Shown: in pieces, positions 1-25,700 of the stretch
Position numbering within the stretch: position 1 is the stretch's first letter
Layout of the letters: every line of letters starts with the position of its first letter
Assembly: GCF_048128805.1 (NCBI RefSeq)
Contig: NC_136004.1
Location: 20,381,284-20,445,283, forward strand
Direction: 5' to 3'
Source of the DNA: Centroberyx gerrardi
Lineage: Eukaryota; Chordata; Actinopteri; Beryciformes; Berycidae
DNA: 64,000 nucleotides
The notes under the pieces: model-generated
Databases searched by the model: none
The model's input: the letters and a program-made list of their open reading frames with translations, nothing else
Told to the model about the DNA's origin: nothing
Program-made: the position numbers and the translations under genes

Positions 1-186
1 TGTATATTTTGGTGCACTGACATGTTAAGTGCAACATAAACATTCTTTAACATGTAAATGTTTTTAAAACAAGGTGTGTTCTTTCTTCTCACCTGGATAT
101 TACTCATCTGCTACTGGTGACTTACCAACTACAATTAGTTAAGCGCACAATCAGAAGAATGTTACAGCACAGTAGGGTTGTAAAAT

Positions 187-192
187 TTTATT
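187..192 (-). promoter_or_regulatory. Candidate polyadenylation signal of atp5fa1
   Basis: AATAAA on the minus strand lies 112 bases downstream of the atp5fa1 stop codon, so the 3'UTR would be short and cleavage would fall at roughly 160-175. This is a motif match only. Bases 1-160 show nothing else I can assign. Confidence 0.6.
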
Positions 193-303
193 CTTCGGAG
201 AAATCTGTACATGGAGGTTCTGGCCTTCAGTGTGTTCACATACATAAGCATAATGGGGACACAGACAGGTGGCGCACTGAAGAACATGAGGAAGTGCTAT
301 CCA

Positions 304-4559
<4,256 letters not shown>

Positions 4560-4905
4560 TTTCTCGGGTTGCTTGTGACCTGTCCTCCACTTGTAGCAAC
4601 GACCTGCCGATGAGTGAGAATGTAATGGCTGAATGGATTCTTCTTCTATTTATTTGACCGTGGCAGAAGTTGCCTACTTCCTAATGGCGCCACCTGCTGA
4701 CACGGAGACGTTACGACAACGGCGCTGCAACATCGCCCTCTTTTGCATCGGACATAAAATGACATGTCTGCTTTGTCAACGACAACCAAGTCAGACAGTC
4801 GTTTGCCCGTGGTGCTAGCCAGCAACAACCGCCTGAATGTAGATCCGCATGGGCTATTTTCTCTCTCCAAATAACCCAGCGGAAAAATAAGATAAGGATC
4901 CCAGG
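4560..4905. promoter_or_regulatory. Putative bidirectional promoter between atp5fa1 and rnf165
   Basis: Only 346 bp separate the start codons of two divergently transcribed genes, so both 5'UTRs and core promoters must fit here unless an upstream non-coding exon exists. No TATA box is evident. A YY1-like core (taatggcgcc, about 4682-4691) lies near the middle. Such TATA-less promoters are common for nuclear-encoded respiratory genes. Transcription start sites cannot be located from sequence alone. Confidence 0.55.
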
Positions 4906-13202
<8,297 letters not shown>

Positions 13203-14687
13203 TGCCTCCTGTCGACTCTTGCAGCTTTGGATCTGGTCTCGTAATTCTCCATTGCCTCCCCAGGGGAAGCTCTGCCAAACATCCCACTTCCCCTCTGCAT
13301 CACTTAACGAGCCTGCCTTCTGAGCCAGCCGAAGAAGACAACCAATGTGACAGAGGGATCAACAAAGCACACTCACACACAACACAACACAACAAGGAAT
13401 GGGTTGATGCATAGATAGGTGGCTGGATTGATGATTGGTTGAATGGGTTGGATGTAAACGGTAGGAGGGGAAACGTATGGACAGATGTGCTGAGGCTTCC
13501 CATGATTCTCTGTCAGATTGTGTACCGTGTGTACATTTCTCTATACAGCTGCCCAGAGAGGAGACTCCGACCACCAACCTCCCCGGCTTGTGCAGTGTAT
13601 TAAGGCCATTTCTCTGCCACTATATTTAAATCCCTTCCCAGGCCTGTGAAAAATCCCTTAAGCTGCACTCTACCCAAGCCCTCAGCACATCTGTACAGAA
13701 CATTATCAAATGATTAGCATGAGGTTGTTTGGTGTGAACTCTTGTAGCTGAATGCTTGTGGTGTAATGGAGTATAGTACTGAATAAGTATTTACAGAGTA
13801 ACAGTGTTGTGTAGCAAGCAAAAGCCTTCGCTTTGAGAACTATGTTTGTGAAAAATAAAAACAACAGAGAGGGCAAATACAACTCTGAAGTGAGAATATT
13901 TGGTATGCTAAGTCTTCATAGGCATTGAGGAAGGAGCTAGTTGTGTAAAAAGGCCAAAAATCCCTCTCTCTTGTCTAACATGGTTTTGGATTTACAGTTA
14001 GTAGATGCCATCAGAGTTGATGCTAAAACCGCTAACTGCAGGCATGGCTTCCAGTGATCTGTGTAGTGTCGTAGTTGGGCCTCTATACCCTAGAGCAGAG
14101 GCCTCAGATGTGCATGCTGTATGGCAGGCTTGGGCTGTGTTGTTATTGTGGAGCAGTAGAAACAGGGATTGTGTCTGTGCATGTGAACCGTATACTATGA
14201 CTCTGACGATCCCACTCATCCATAGAGGAGGACGAGAATGCACCTAAGACTCCCCCCTCCCCACTCATCCTGAGAAGACCAAAGTTGCCCTTAGACACCG
14301 ATCTAAGACCGATGTAGCATTTCTCTCCTAATGGCTGAGGTTAGGATTCAAAGAGCTGCTAGTAGGTCTGTGTCTAACAGCAACTCCTCTCTGTTGCCTC
14401 GCTCATGGCATGATCATGAGAGGCTGGCATGGGCTTGAGGATGTAGTGCCTGAGTCTTGCCATTAGAGTGAATAAAGTATGACATTTGTATTACCTATTA
14501 CCAGAACCTTATTGCCTATCGAACAAGCACATGTGATTTCTATATAAAGTAAATCGCCTCGGTTGTGTATTGGCTCCATTCATTTCAATCTAAGTTGCTC
14601 CCATTGTTTGATAAAAGACTGTCTGGTGTTACAGGGAAAAGACAAACTAGTTTGCCGATGATATGTGCTAGAATGTGTATGATTGTC

Positions 14688-14688
<1 letters not shown>

Positions 14689-14718
<30 letters not shown>
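14689..14718 (+). repeat. C30 homopolymer in the rnf165 3'UTR
   Basis: Thirty consecutive cytosines in the sense strand. Such tracts are unstable, often mis-sized in assemblies, and can bind poly(C)-binding proteins when transcribed. Confidence 0.9.
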
Positions 14719-16793
14719 ATGGTAGTAGTGTATGGTATTGCTAGAACGACTGTAATATGTTCAGTGATAGAAGCCGTTTTCTCTATATCATGCATGAACC
14801 ATGTCGGCGCAGTTCACTTGGAGGAGGGTGAAAGGGAGAAAAAGCCATCCATTTAAAAAAATACCAAACAATTAATCTTAACATTAAGTTTGAATTTTCT
14901 TTTGATTGTCTCTTTCTTCCATTTGTTTTTCTTTCTTTTTTTTTATTACTTGTAATTTGATTTTTGCTCACATGCCAATTTGGACATGGTACTAATATGC
15001 CGAGTCCTTGTCCATTTTTACCATATTGAAGAAAAAGCTGCAATGCTGCAAAAACATATTTATTGTTGTTATAATGTAGCTTGTGTTTTGTAAATGCACT
15101 ATAATATGGAGTTGCCTGATTTTGGTTTGGTGGTGTGGGGTCTCCTTGTCCTAGATTATGTGTTTGTATTCAGTTACAAGTATCTTCATGCTTCCTTGTG
15201 TACTATTGGAGGGTAACTTGACTGTTTGTGTTGCGTTTTTTTTTTTTTTTGTATGAAACCTCCATCCAAAAAAAACTACAGACGGATGAAAATGGAGGGT
15301 TGCTAGTTCACATAGAATGCTGTGATTAAAGATGCCTTAAGTATTTAACAATCATTATTTATTACTAACTGTAGCTAGCTAGCTATTGTGGTGGAATATT
15401 TAATGTCTCTATCTCATAACTTTGCAATTTAATCAATATATTTATTTAGAAATAACACAAAATATTAAAAAAAGAATACCTCATTATGCATTGGTCGGTG
15501 GGGATGCTTTTGCATGCCGTCTGTGTTTTCTTTTTCAAAGGAGAAAAAAAAGAAACTTGTTGAAAATTGACTAGGGGTGTTCCAAACACTATTTCTAGCC
15601 AGCATGGTGCTGTTGATCTGGATTACATTCCATCCATGTCATTTCTTTCTTTTCTTCCAATTTTCTTTTTTTTTTTTTTTTCTCCAATTATATCCCCTGC
15701 TTTGGTCCCGCGTAAACCCGATCAAGCAGATGATGGGGTGCGTCCCCTTTGTCTTAGCATGGCTCTACAATTAGCTTGCTTTTGAATTATGATACAGCTT
15801 TGTTTCCCATAATCAATCATATTTGATTCAGAAGTTATTTGAATTTGTTGTTTTTGCTTTGATTTGACCATGTTCATGATACTCCATCATATCTGGATCT
15901 CAATTTATTGCTTACTTTAGGACCCACATAATGAACTGTATTATTTGGTAGTATGTATTGCTGGCAATTGCTATGTTTGTGTGGGGTTTGGGCGGTAGCT
16001 AACACGCTAACTTGAGCTATTGATCTTATTGAGCAAATTTCTGGTGTATTACTGTGGTTATACAATATAGATAGCGTGTTTTACACCTGGGTATAATAAG
16101 CTAACCACATGTTTTCGGTGTGCATTTCTTATTAATAATCTACTAATCCTGCAAATTATTATAACATTTATTGGATTGGAATGAAGCTGGCTGGTCTTAC
16201 TATTATTTCATTTCGTGCTCTCACTGGCCTTACCCCGTGCCCTCCACAGTGTACCCCATTACTCCAGAGCGAACTGGACAGTAGCCATAGTATTAACTCA
16301 AGCTGGTGAACCGGAATGAACAGTAGAACTTAAAGCACAAGCTTTTTAATGCATGTCCTTCTCAGGTTTTCCTATGTGTACGTGGGAGTAGCTCTGTAGA
16401 TGTGTTTAATATGATGCTGTACCTTCTTGAATATTTCAGATGTTTCTTTGCTGCTGAAAAAATGTTGATTATTAACCTGCCAGTGAAAAAGGGAAGTGGC
16501 CATCTTTGTACAACACACTGCTGTTTTGCTGTAACCGCGCAATGTTTTATGATCTTGAGTATTTTATAGAAAAGTAGAAGTATGTATCAATAATATGAAA
16601 GCAATAGCTAAATCATAATGAAGAATAACATGATCAGTGAATATTGTGGAAAATCTTTAGATTCACTCTGGGTGGATTTTGTACTGTATTTATTACTAAT
16701 GATGATGCAAAAAGTTGCATAGCTTAACCCAAACTGTTCTGTCTCCTTTTTTATTTATTGTCTTGTATATGATCTTTTTGTATGTGTTTTTCA

Positions 16794-16799
16794 AATAAA
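16794..16799 (+). promoter_or_regulatory. Candidate distal polyadenylation signal of rnf165
   Basis: AATAAA followed within 40 bases by T- and TG-rich sequence. It is the last strong hexamer on the plus strand before the oppositely oriented loxhd1. Confidence 0.6.
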
Positions 16800-16820
16800 C
16801 TGCCTAAAATGCTGAGAACA

Positions 16821-17818
16821 CATCTCACTCATGTTGTTTTTCAGTGTCATAGAATTACTCACTTGTGAATAGCCTGTTGAATAATGTCTGTAAAAAAGAC
16901 CATTTTGCCAACCCAGCCCTGTCTAGTCTACTGGACACATGATTTAGCATCAACATCTCAATTTTATTAGAAAAACAATCCTTGGTACCGAAATGTTTTC
17001 AGAAACATGTAAATCTGTGAAGCAAAAAATATAAAATAGTAGAGTATTTTACTCATAACTAATTTGATAGATACATGTGAACAGTGGCATTTGTGTCTTA
17101 AAGGAGAATACCGGTGTAATTTAGAGTTATAGCCCATTCACTACTGTCTATCTAGTTTACACTTCTCCCAATCATTTTGCAATGCATGCTGTACGTGATT
17201 CAATTTAACATTTATTCATTTTGCCATTTTGAAAATACAAACTTTACAGTGTCAAACCGTAGCTTAACATTAATTGCTGTCCCAACTAACAAAGATGCCC
17301 CCAAATAAAAAGACATGGATGTGACAATAAAGTTTGTAAGGAAACATGTTTTTTTTTAGGGATTATTCTTCCATTTCTGCCTGTGGGTGTCAGATATGAA
17401 AACACTCAACTCGGACACAATAAAGTAACGATAAAACAGACAAACATTGACAAAACCAAATTAAGACTTCATGTTTACTATGATGGATCATCAAGCTCAG
17501 GCAAGTTTTTTCATACTATATGAATGGCAGCAAACGGCTGTTTTCTGAAGGTAGGAAAACAAGCTCTGATATCTCCAACTACGCTGACTGTGTGCAGACA
17601 CCAGCAGGAATGATGTAAAGGAGAGGGGCGACCTAGGCGATTGGCACAAACTGCAAAAAACACTGGTATTATCCTTTAAACTTGAGATTAAGTTCCATCC
17701 AGTTCCGTTAATTTTAATCTATCTTCTCACAAAGCTCACATAACATGTCGTACAAAACAGAACCAACCAAAAAGTCTCTCTGAAGAAATGCTCATCCACC
17801 ACCTGCTTCATGCGTCTC
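16821..17818 (-). other. Convergent interval between rnf165 and loxhd1, presumed loxhd1 3'UTR
   Basis: About 1 kb separates the end of rnf165 from the loxhd1 stop codon. On the minus strand, candidate polyA hexamers are ATTAAA at 17713-17718 and AATAAA at 17211-17216 and 16963-16968. If the last is used, the two 3' ends come within about 150 bases. No coding sequence was seen. Confidence 0.45.
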
Positions 17819-18181
17819 CTAATACCTGGGGTAGAGGACTCGCTGAATCTGCCCGTCGGCCTTGTTAGCGTCCAGCCACTTCCCGCACTGGAAGATGGTG
17901 GTCACCGAGTTGGCTGTATTAGTCACTTCAACACACTCGCAGTACCACCCAGAGTTGGAGCGGCCGTTGTCGTGCTCCACTTTGACCCTCAGCAGCTCCC
18001 CGAGGTCCAGCATCTCCAGAACGAAGCGGTCCGTCCGCCCCCGCTCAAAAAGGTTTCGGAACTTCTGCCGGAGCTGGCGCATGCCCGAGTCGCCGTTGAC
18101 GCCGTAAATGGTGATGAAGACGTTGGCGTCCGTGCCCGACCCTTTGACGTCCCCGGTGATGACGATGATCTCATACTTGAC
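17819..18181 (-). other. loxhd1 exon 42: C-terminal PLAT unit 16
   Basis: Residues about 2281-2400. It begins [20 protein letters not shown], has [17 protein letters not shown] in the middle and ends [18 protein letters not shown]-stop. The human end (GDGLTWRDLFPSV) aligns without gaps. Confidence 0.9.
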
Positions 18182-19669
18182 GGGGACCAGGTTGCGGACT
18201 TTGCTTGCGAAGCTCTCGATGGACTTGTAGCACTCGAATGTCTGAAATTGGTCCTTTTTGGCTGCCAGGGGAATCTGTGCATCGCAGTTGAAGAAATACC
18301 TGGACAGGAGGGAAGGGTGGAGGAATGAATGGTAGGTGAAAACAGTAACCCTTTAAATTACAGGCCATTAAGTAATGACTGGAAATAACTATGTAATATC
18401 TAAGTAAAATAGATGTAACAATTCTTTATAGCATTAGAATAACTGAGTAATATACAATTAAATAAAGCTGCTTTTACCAGGCTAGGCCCATTCTAGCTTT
18501 CTATTGCTTTCTGTTGTTATTTGTGTAGAGTTACTATGGAGTATGTTTGTATGCCTATGTGAATATTGTACATAGTATTGGTATGTCTTCTCTAAAATAT
18601 ATAAAATATTACAATATGTATTCTGCATTATGAGCAAATGAAAATCTAATGAAAAAACACTGATTGTTTCTGCACAAGTGTCGTCACCTTCTGTAATGAA
18701 TGGAAGATAAATCAAGACAGATAGTGTGTTTCTTCCTTTTTGAACCAGCTTAGTTTTCAAAAGTGTGTGGTAGTGCCACTTGCCTAATATAACTGCTGGT
18801 AAAAGCAACTTTTTTTTTACTTGTATATTAATCAGTAATTACCAGTCATTCTAATGCTATAACTAGTTATTACATATATTTTACTTGGATATTACTTAGT
18901 CATTTCCAGTCATTACTACATAATTAATGGCCTGTAATTTGAATGGTTACCGTGAAAACATTATGCACAGTCCTGGGGTCACTTTCCAAATTACACGGAT
19001 GGAGGACCACATCAACAGTATCAACATGCCCATCAGTGTCATTTTATGTAAGATAAATTGGTCAAATGAGACTCCAATCTTCACTCACTTGTTTCCCATC
19101 TCCTTCTCGGTCACCACCACCTCCATGACGTGCCAGAAAGCTTCACCCTTCACCTTCTTGCTGTCTTTAGTGATGTGGCCGATGCAGATGCCGGCGATCG
19201 CGCCCACGTGCTTGGACGAAAACTCAAACGTGTCGGTGGCGCCACTGCAAAGAGACAAAACCACAAGCAGAGTTTCTACTGCCTTTGATTTTTTACTGAA
19301 CCCTAAGTCGGTAAATTCACTGGTCTTCTGCCAGAGTGTTTTTCTTTTTCTGTGTCTCATGGGCTTTAACTCTCCTGAGAGCAGAGACTTGCAGAACAGA
19401 AAGTGCAGCTACGAGATAAAAGAGGGTAGAAAAACAAAACATGTGAAAGAGAGAAGATTATATGAGGACACATAATAGGGTTTTACAGCGAGCCAAGGCA
19501 CCTAGACTCTCTTTGAGGACCTACCATAAGAACTTCTTTTTCTTATTCTCCAGAACAAACTCCTTGGAACGGGATTTCTTCCCTTCCAGCACAATCCAAG
19601 CATTCTCCGTGGTGTCAGCATCGTCTGTGTTAGCAGTTGTTGTGGAAATTTCATATTCTATGACAGTGC

Positions 19670-19702
<33 letters not shown>

Positions 19703-22700
19703 AAGATTGTTGCACTATAATCATTTCACATCTGGCAAATGGTTGTAAATGGGTGCAAGTGACTATCGCAGTTAATCACTGACAATTAGATAGCTTGTAA
19801 TTATGCCCACAGACTTCCATTTTTACTAACTGGTTTTGTCATTGAGGTCTACAGAGTCATTGTTGGCACAGGCCAGCTCTCTCATGATCTGCCCGTCGTC
19901 CTCGTTCTTAGCCAACCAGCGGTCGCAGGGGAACCTGAAGACCTGGTCCATGGTCTCGTCCTTCAGGTCGATGTACTCTAGGTACCAACCTGGAGCGGGG
20001 CCTGCATGCGCACAGTAGGGGCAACACATTCCAGTATGGTTTTATTTCTTCTATACAGCAATTTGCTGTTTTTTTTATTTCATGATCTGTATTTTACTGC
20101 TCTACTCTTTTACATACACGACTAGTCAAAAGTTTAGACACTCCACATTTCTTTTTTTTTTACTATTTTCCTCATTTTAGAATAACAGCAGAGACATCAA
20201 AACTATGAAATAACACAAATGGAATTATGCAGTGACCAATAATGTCTTCAACAAATCAAAACTATTTTATATTTTAGATTCTTTAAAGTAGCCACCCTTT
20301 GCCTTGATGGAAAGGCAAAGAAAGGCTTTGGAAAGAAATTCATACATAGCATCAACTTCACTATTTATATTTGTCTAAGAAGCAACTTTCAAGCATTTAA
20401 GCATAAGCCTTTAGATCAAAATGGCTTTAAGATAATGAAGAACATAGTACATTCAATCAGGTGTGTCCAAACCTTTGACTGGTAGTGTATCAGATGTTGA
20501 AAATAGTCGGTGATCCCTTCTGTACAAGTGCTGTACAAAATGCTACTGAAGTCTTATTCATGCATCGCCTCTCTGACACCCAGTGTGCAGGTATCCTCTC
20601 TGTATCAGACTGCTCTGAATGTGACTTGAATTTCAACAGATATCTAGCACCAAGACCATCTCTATCTGCTGTAATTCAGTAAACAAAGATCATCTTAGTT
20701 GCCGATATCCTCCTCACCTTTGTTGTCGTGCCACACTCGGATCTTGGACAGCTCTCCCACACTGAGCATGTCGGGGAACGTGAACACGTCTTTCATTTTA
20801 CGCTCAAACTTGTTCCTGTTGCTGCTGTCCCTCAGAGGAAGTGTCCCAGTGTCTCCATACTCCCCAAACGCCATAAAGAATACATTGGCATCGGTACCGG
20901 CACCTGGGATGGCAGAGACAGTCAGTTACTAATAAAAACAGATCTTTAGATTGCCTAATAGTGCTGCATGGACACTACTGTGACAAACTAGGATAGGCTA
21001 ATCAATAGTAATAGGCTTGTTGAACTTGGATCAGGAACAACTCGGGGCCCTAAATGAAAAGTATAAACTGGGCCTCATTTATCAATATTTTTGTACGTGT
21101 AAACTGCTGAAAGATGCCCAAAACCTATTTTCTCCTTCGTCGTCATGATCAGAGATGGTCAATCTTATTTTATAAATCAAACATACAAGCAACATGAGTC
21201 TGTTTCAGTCAGACTCATACCTGAGATAATAAAAACAATGAAAACAACTCATCAAGTAAAGTCAAGACTCATTACTATGTACTTTGCAGCTGAAATGTTT
21301 CCCATTACTCTAACAACCCTCATACGACTGTTACTATACTATATAAAACTGGCGAGGCCCACCTCCGAGATCGCCGGTCTGGACTTGGATGGTGTAGGTA
21401 GTTTTCTCCACCATCTCCTCCTCATCCACCACAGCTGCCAGCTCACACAGCTTCACCCTCTTTGGCCCCTTAGTCTTCGACAGCCAGTTCTCATAGGTAA
21501 ACGAATACACTTCCTCGGTGGTTAGGTTCCGCATCACGACCTGAAGTATTTATTGAGGCATTTACCACATTTCAGCTGTTAGACGATGAAACAGACCAAC
21601 ATTAGTATCTGTCTGTATACTAACCTTGTCAAGAAACCAGTCGGGGCGACTTCCAGTGCCATCAATCCGAAGTCTGATCTTCTTCAGTGGAGCAATGTCA
21701 TCTATCTCCAGGTTGAATGTGTCTTCTTGGCCCCTTTCAAACCTAGATTGAAATAATATATGTTTAACATTGCATTTTAACAGATTTAGATTTGAGATGG
21801 GTCGAATTATCCACAAAATCAGGACAGGTCAGTAACAGGCTGACCTGTCTGCGTTCTTGGGCAGCAGCATCTCCTCTGTGCTCCCATTGGCTCCATATAC
21901 AGTCAGGAAGATGTTGGTGTCAGTCCCTGCATACTGGGTGTCACCTGTGACAACTGTGGTCTCATAGATGACCTATAAGGAAGAGACACATTCCATCTTT
22001 ATATGACAAATCAACTGAATGTTTTCCAACATTTTAAAGTTATCATATAAGATATCATATTTTGGCGAAAGCTGGTGTTTCTCACCTTGCGGATAATATT
22101 GATCGTGCTGGAGTCCAGCACATTGAACAGTCTGACAGTGAGACCATCTCCTCTGTCTTTAGCCAGCCAGCACTTACACTGGAACATGTACTTGATACCT
22201 TTGGTTGGCACGGCAACCGACAGCTCTTCCACCAACCAGCAGCTCTCTGGTGTGACACCGTTATGGCCAAGCTGAGGGAGAGAGGGAGAGGAGAGAGGAG
22301 AGAGAAGAGAAATGTGGGAAGGAAGATGGACAGAAAATGCAAACTGAGAATTGATATTTTATTTTATTTTATTTTGACCTAGGATTGATTATTGCTGTTC
22401 GAGAATGGCTTTAATTCAATTTTCAACATCAGTGCAAATGAAAAGGTTTTGAGGCAAGGAGACAGTTCCACACATTTAGTAACAGAAACAATCCCAGACT
22501 CTCACTTCCACCCTCTTGATCTCTCCCACGTCCGTTCCATAGCACACAAAGTTCTCCATGGTGCCGGCTGCGAAGCTCTTCTTCCCCTCCGGCAGGTCCA
22601 GCCACAGCCGGTCTGTCTCGACGTCGTTGGGTCCCAGGATGATGACATAGACCCTGGCTGTAGTGCTGGCATCACGGTCGATCCCCGTGGACAAAGTGAA

Positions 22701-25700
22701 GTGATAGGGGATGACTGGGTGGAACATAAGGGTCTGGTAAAGGACTTTTCATTTCATTTCAGTTCAGTTCAGTTTAACTCAATTGAGTGGAATCTTATCT
22801 ATCCCTGGGGCAGTAGTTGCTTGTTTTTTCCTTTTTTCAAAGCCATACACTAAGCTGCAAACTGGTAAACCTGACATGAAATTTTGAATTCACAAGTTTC
22901 CAACATGTTTATGGCTCTTTGCCACAAGAAAGCATACTATTCACTAATCAAGTCATTAAATAACTAGCCTACCCTGCCCTCAGAAACATGAAAAACAACT
23001 TTGTTGCCTTACTTGGACCTTCCTCTACAACTGCCACCTTTTTCTTCTTTTTCTTCTTGTTGGCATTTCTGTCCAGCCCCAGTTTGGCCTGGGCAATCTT
23101 CTTGGAGTTTGGATCACTGTGTCTCTCCCCCTCATATCCCTGAACGGGACACATAACACAAAGAAAGTGTTCAATTCTTCCTTATGCCCAGCTAATTGAA
23201 ATCTGAATAAAAAAATAATGAAGAACAAACAACTAATACTGTGCAAAGCGGCAGTATTTTAATCCAAGCTTTACAAACCTTGACAAAGAAGGTCCTCTCT
23301 ATGCGTTTGTCCTCTTTCTTCTTTGACAGCCAGCGCTCACACAGGAACATGTACACCTCTTCTGTTTCCTCATCCAGCACCTCTACCTGGTCCAGGTTCC
23401 AGTCAGCCCCTATCACAGAGTCGTCGTGGCGAATACGTATCTTATACACTTGGCCCAGGTCCACAGCCTCAATAGTGAACTTGTCCACCTGAGAGGCAGA
23501 GAGAATATTTATGACTATAAGAGCATGACACATTTGGATAAAGCGGCACAAGGTTGTCAGTTATCAAATATCTTAGGATAAATGTCACATTTTTCTCTCT
23601 TCTCTCTTTCTTCTTTTCTTTCTCGCGTACCTCTCCTCTCTCAAACTTGTTGCCGTTGGTCTCAGACTTGCTGAGTTTGCGCTCGCCTGTGTCTCCCAGG
23701 TCTCCGTAGATGGTGAGAAAGACGTTGGCGTCAGTTCCCGCTCTGTACATATCACCCGTCCGCACAGACACCTTGTATGTGTGAGCTGTGATGGAACAAA
23801 ATGTTAATAATGATGAATCCAGTGGCTTACAATCCAACTGGGGTGTACAGCATGTGTGTGTTCATGCAGTATAATAAGTTCCTGTGTATGATGTGGTCTA
23901 CAAACTACAAATAAGATATGAAACCAGGCTCTTCTAACTTTACAGGACATTGATTTTACATCAGAAAAAGTTTGATCAAATCCACTTGTTTGTTCCATAG
24001 TTGATATTTCAAACAAAATAACTTAATTACCCCTATAACATAACTAAAATAAAACAATTTTAAAGCTCTGAATGCAAATATGAAACAAAAAAAACAACCT
24101 CCCACAATGGGCCTGTTTTTCCACATTGGGTCACATATAGATTAGACCCTACTTTTAATCCTACTACTACTAGGGAAACCTACTTTCCAGGGCGTCTTCC
24201 ACCTCAGTCTCATTCCGTTTAAGCGTCCCGTCCCTGAGGAGTTTCTCAGTGATGATTTCAGAGGGGACCAGCTCTCTCACCGTCTCCCCGTCATCCTCAG
24301 ACCGGGCCAGCCAGCGCTCGCACGGGAAGATGGTCGTCTCCGAACCCTGCCGTAAAACAGTCGGGTTCAGTTGTGTCTTCCTTTTTATTGTTTGCGGGAA
24401 AATATATCTAACTGATAAATTATTCATCTGTTAATGATTTAATGAGGGCATGGACAAGAAAAAAAACCTCTTAATGATGTACTTATGTAACTGTAAACTC
24501 AAGTGGGTTTTTAGTACCTTTCCTTTTCTGAGCTGTCGTCTGATCTCCGCTCTGTCAAGGTGCCATCCTGGGTTGGAGCCCCTGTTGTCGTGTCCTATCC
24601 TGATCTTCTCTATAACGTCTCCAACGTCCTCCAACTTGGGGAGGACAACACACAGTTCACTGCATGTGCAATCCCTGCCTTCTATCCCAAATTATACAAA
24701 GTCAAAATCCACACGCTCACCTCCACAATAAACATATCCTCAGCTCCCCTCTCAAAGAACAGCCGCCTCTCTCTCTTGTTGACACACAGGTGTTTCTGCT
24801 GTGTGCAGACGCCCTTCCGCCCGTACAGCACGATGAACACATCGGCGTCCGTCCCCGCACCAAACACATCGCTGGTGTATATCTTTATCTCATAAGGCAC
24901 GACTGAAAAGACAGAGGAAAATGTGAAGTTTTTTTGTTATGAGTATGATGTAATATGTAAATGCGATATACAATTCCACAATATTTTTCGCTCAGTCACT
25001 CACACGGCATGTAGAGTTCAGTCTGTAACTCTGCGGGATAGAGGTCCCTCACTGTTGCCCCGTCATCTTCTCCTCTATCCAACCAGCGGCCGCATGGGAA
25101 GCGCAGTCTCTGACCCTGTGAGACGGCGTCGATCTCTACCCAGTCCAAGAACCAGCCAGGTGAACCCCCTGAGAGCAGGACACCAGTCACGTGTTATTCT
25201 GATTCATACAATTCACGCTGCTCATGACTGCAGCTGTTTGTTTTCAGTAGATCTTCAGGTCAGTAGAGCCCCGTCTTCCCCTCTCACCCGAGCTGTCGTG
25301 GCCCATTCGTAGCTTCTCCAGTTCTCCCAGGTCCACCGCCTCCACAATGAACTCATTGATCATTCCCTGCTCAAACTTATTCTTATATTTCTTACACGCC
25401 TTTAGGTTGATGATCCCTGTGAAGGACATGACAAATTAAATTCAAATTAGAGAGATCTCATGCAGGATACCAAGAGGCCATCACAACAACGTAAGGATGC
25501 TTTTGAGTTATCTCACCTGTGTTGTCATTTTCACCGAACAGGATGGCAAAGACGTTGGCGTCAGTTCCGGCGTACTTCTTTTCCCCAGTTTTTACTCTGA
25601 GAGTATATGTGGTGGACATGGCTGTAAAATAGATCAAACAAGCCATCAAAAATTGCTTTAAAATCGCTTTCCTCTTCATTTTCGCACCAATACATGAGTC

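Larger units (their letters stand above)
13203..16820 (+). other. rnf165 3'UTR, about 3.6 kb
   Basis: No splice-linked coding sequence follows the TGA, and the region is AT-rich. The last AATAAA is at 16794-16799, followed by TG/T-rich sequence. Earlier AATAAA hexamers at 13854-13859 and 14471-14476 could give shorter isoforms. The stretch contains a C30 homopolymer (14689-14718) and many T-runs. I see no other gene in it. The extent is inferred from the polyA signal and from the absence of other features. Confidence 0.6.

Noticed and set aside
17810-18328. 172-aa open frame on the plus strand
   Set aside because: It is the antisense of loxhd1 exon 42, a GC-rich conserved exon. It has no domain of its own.
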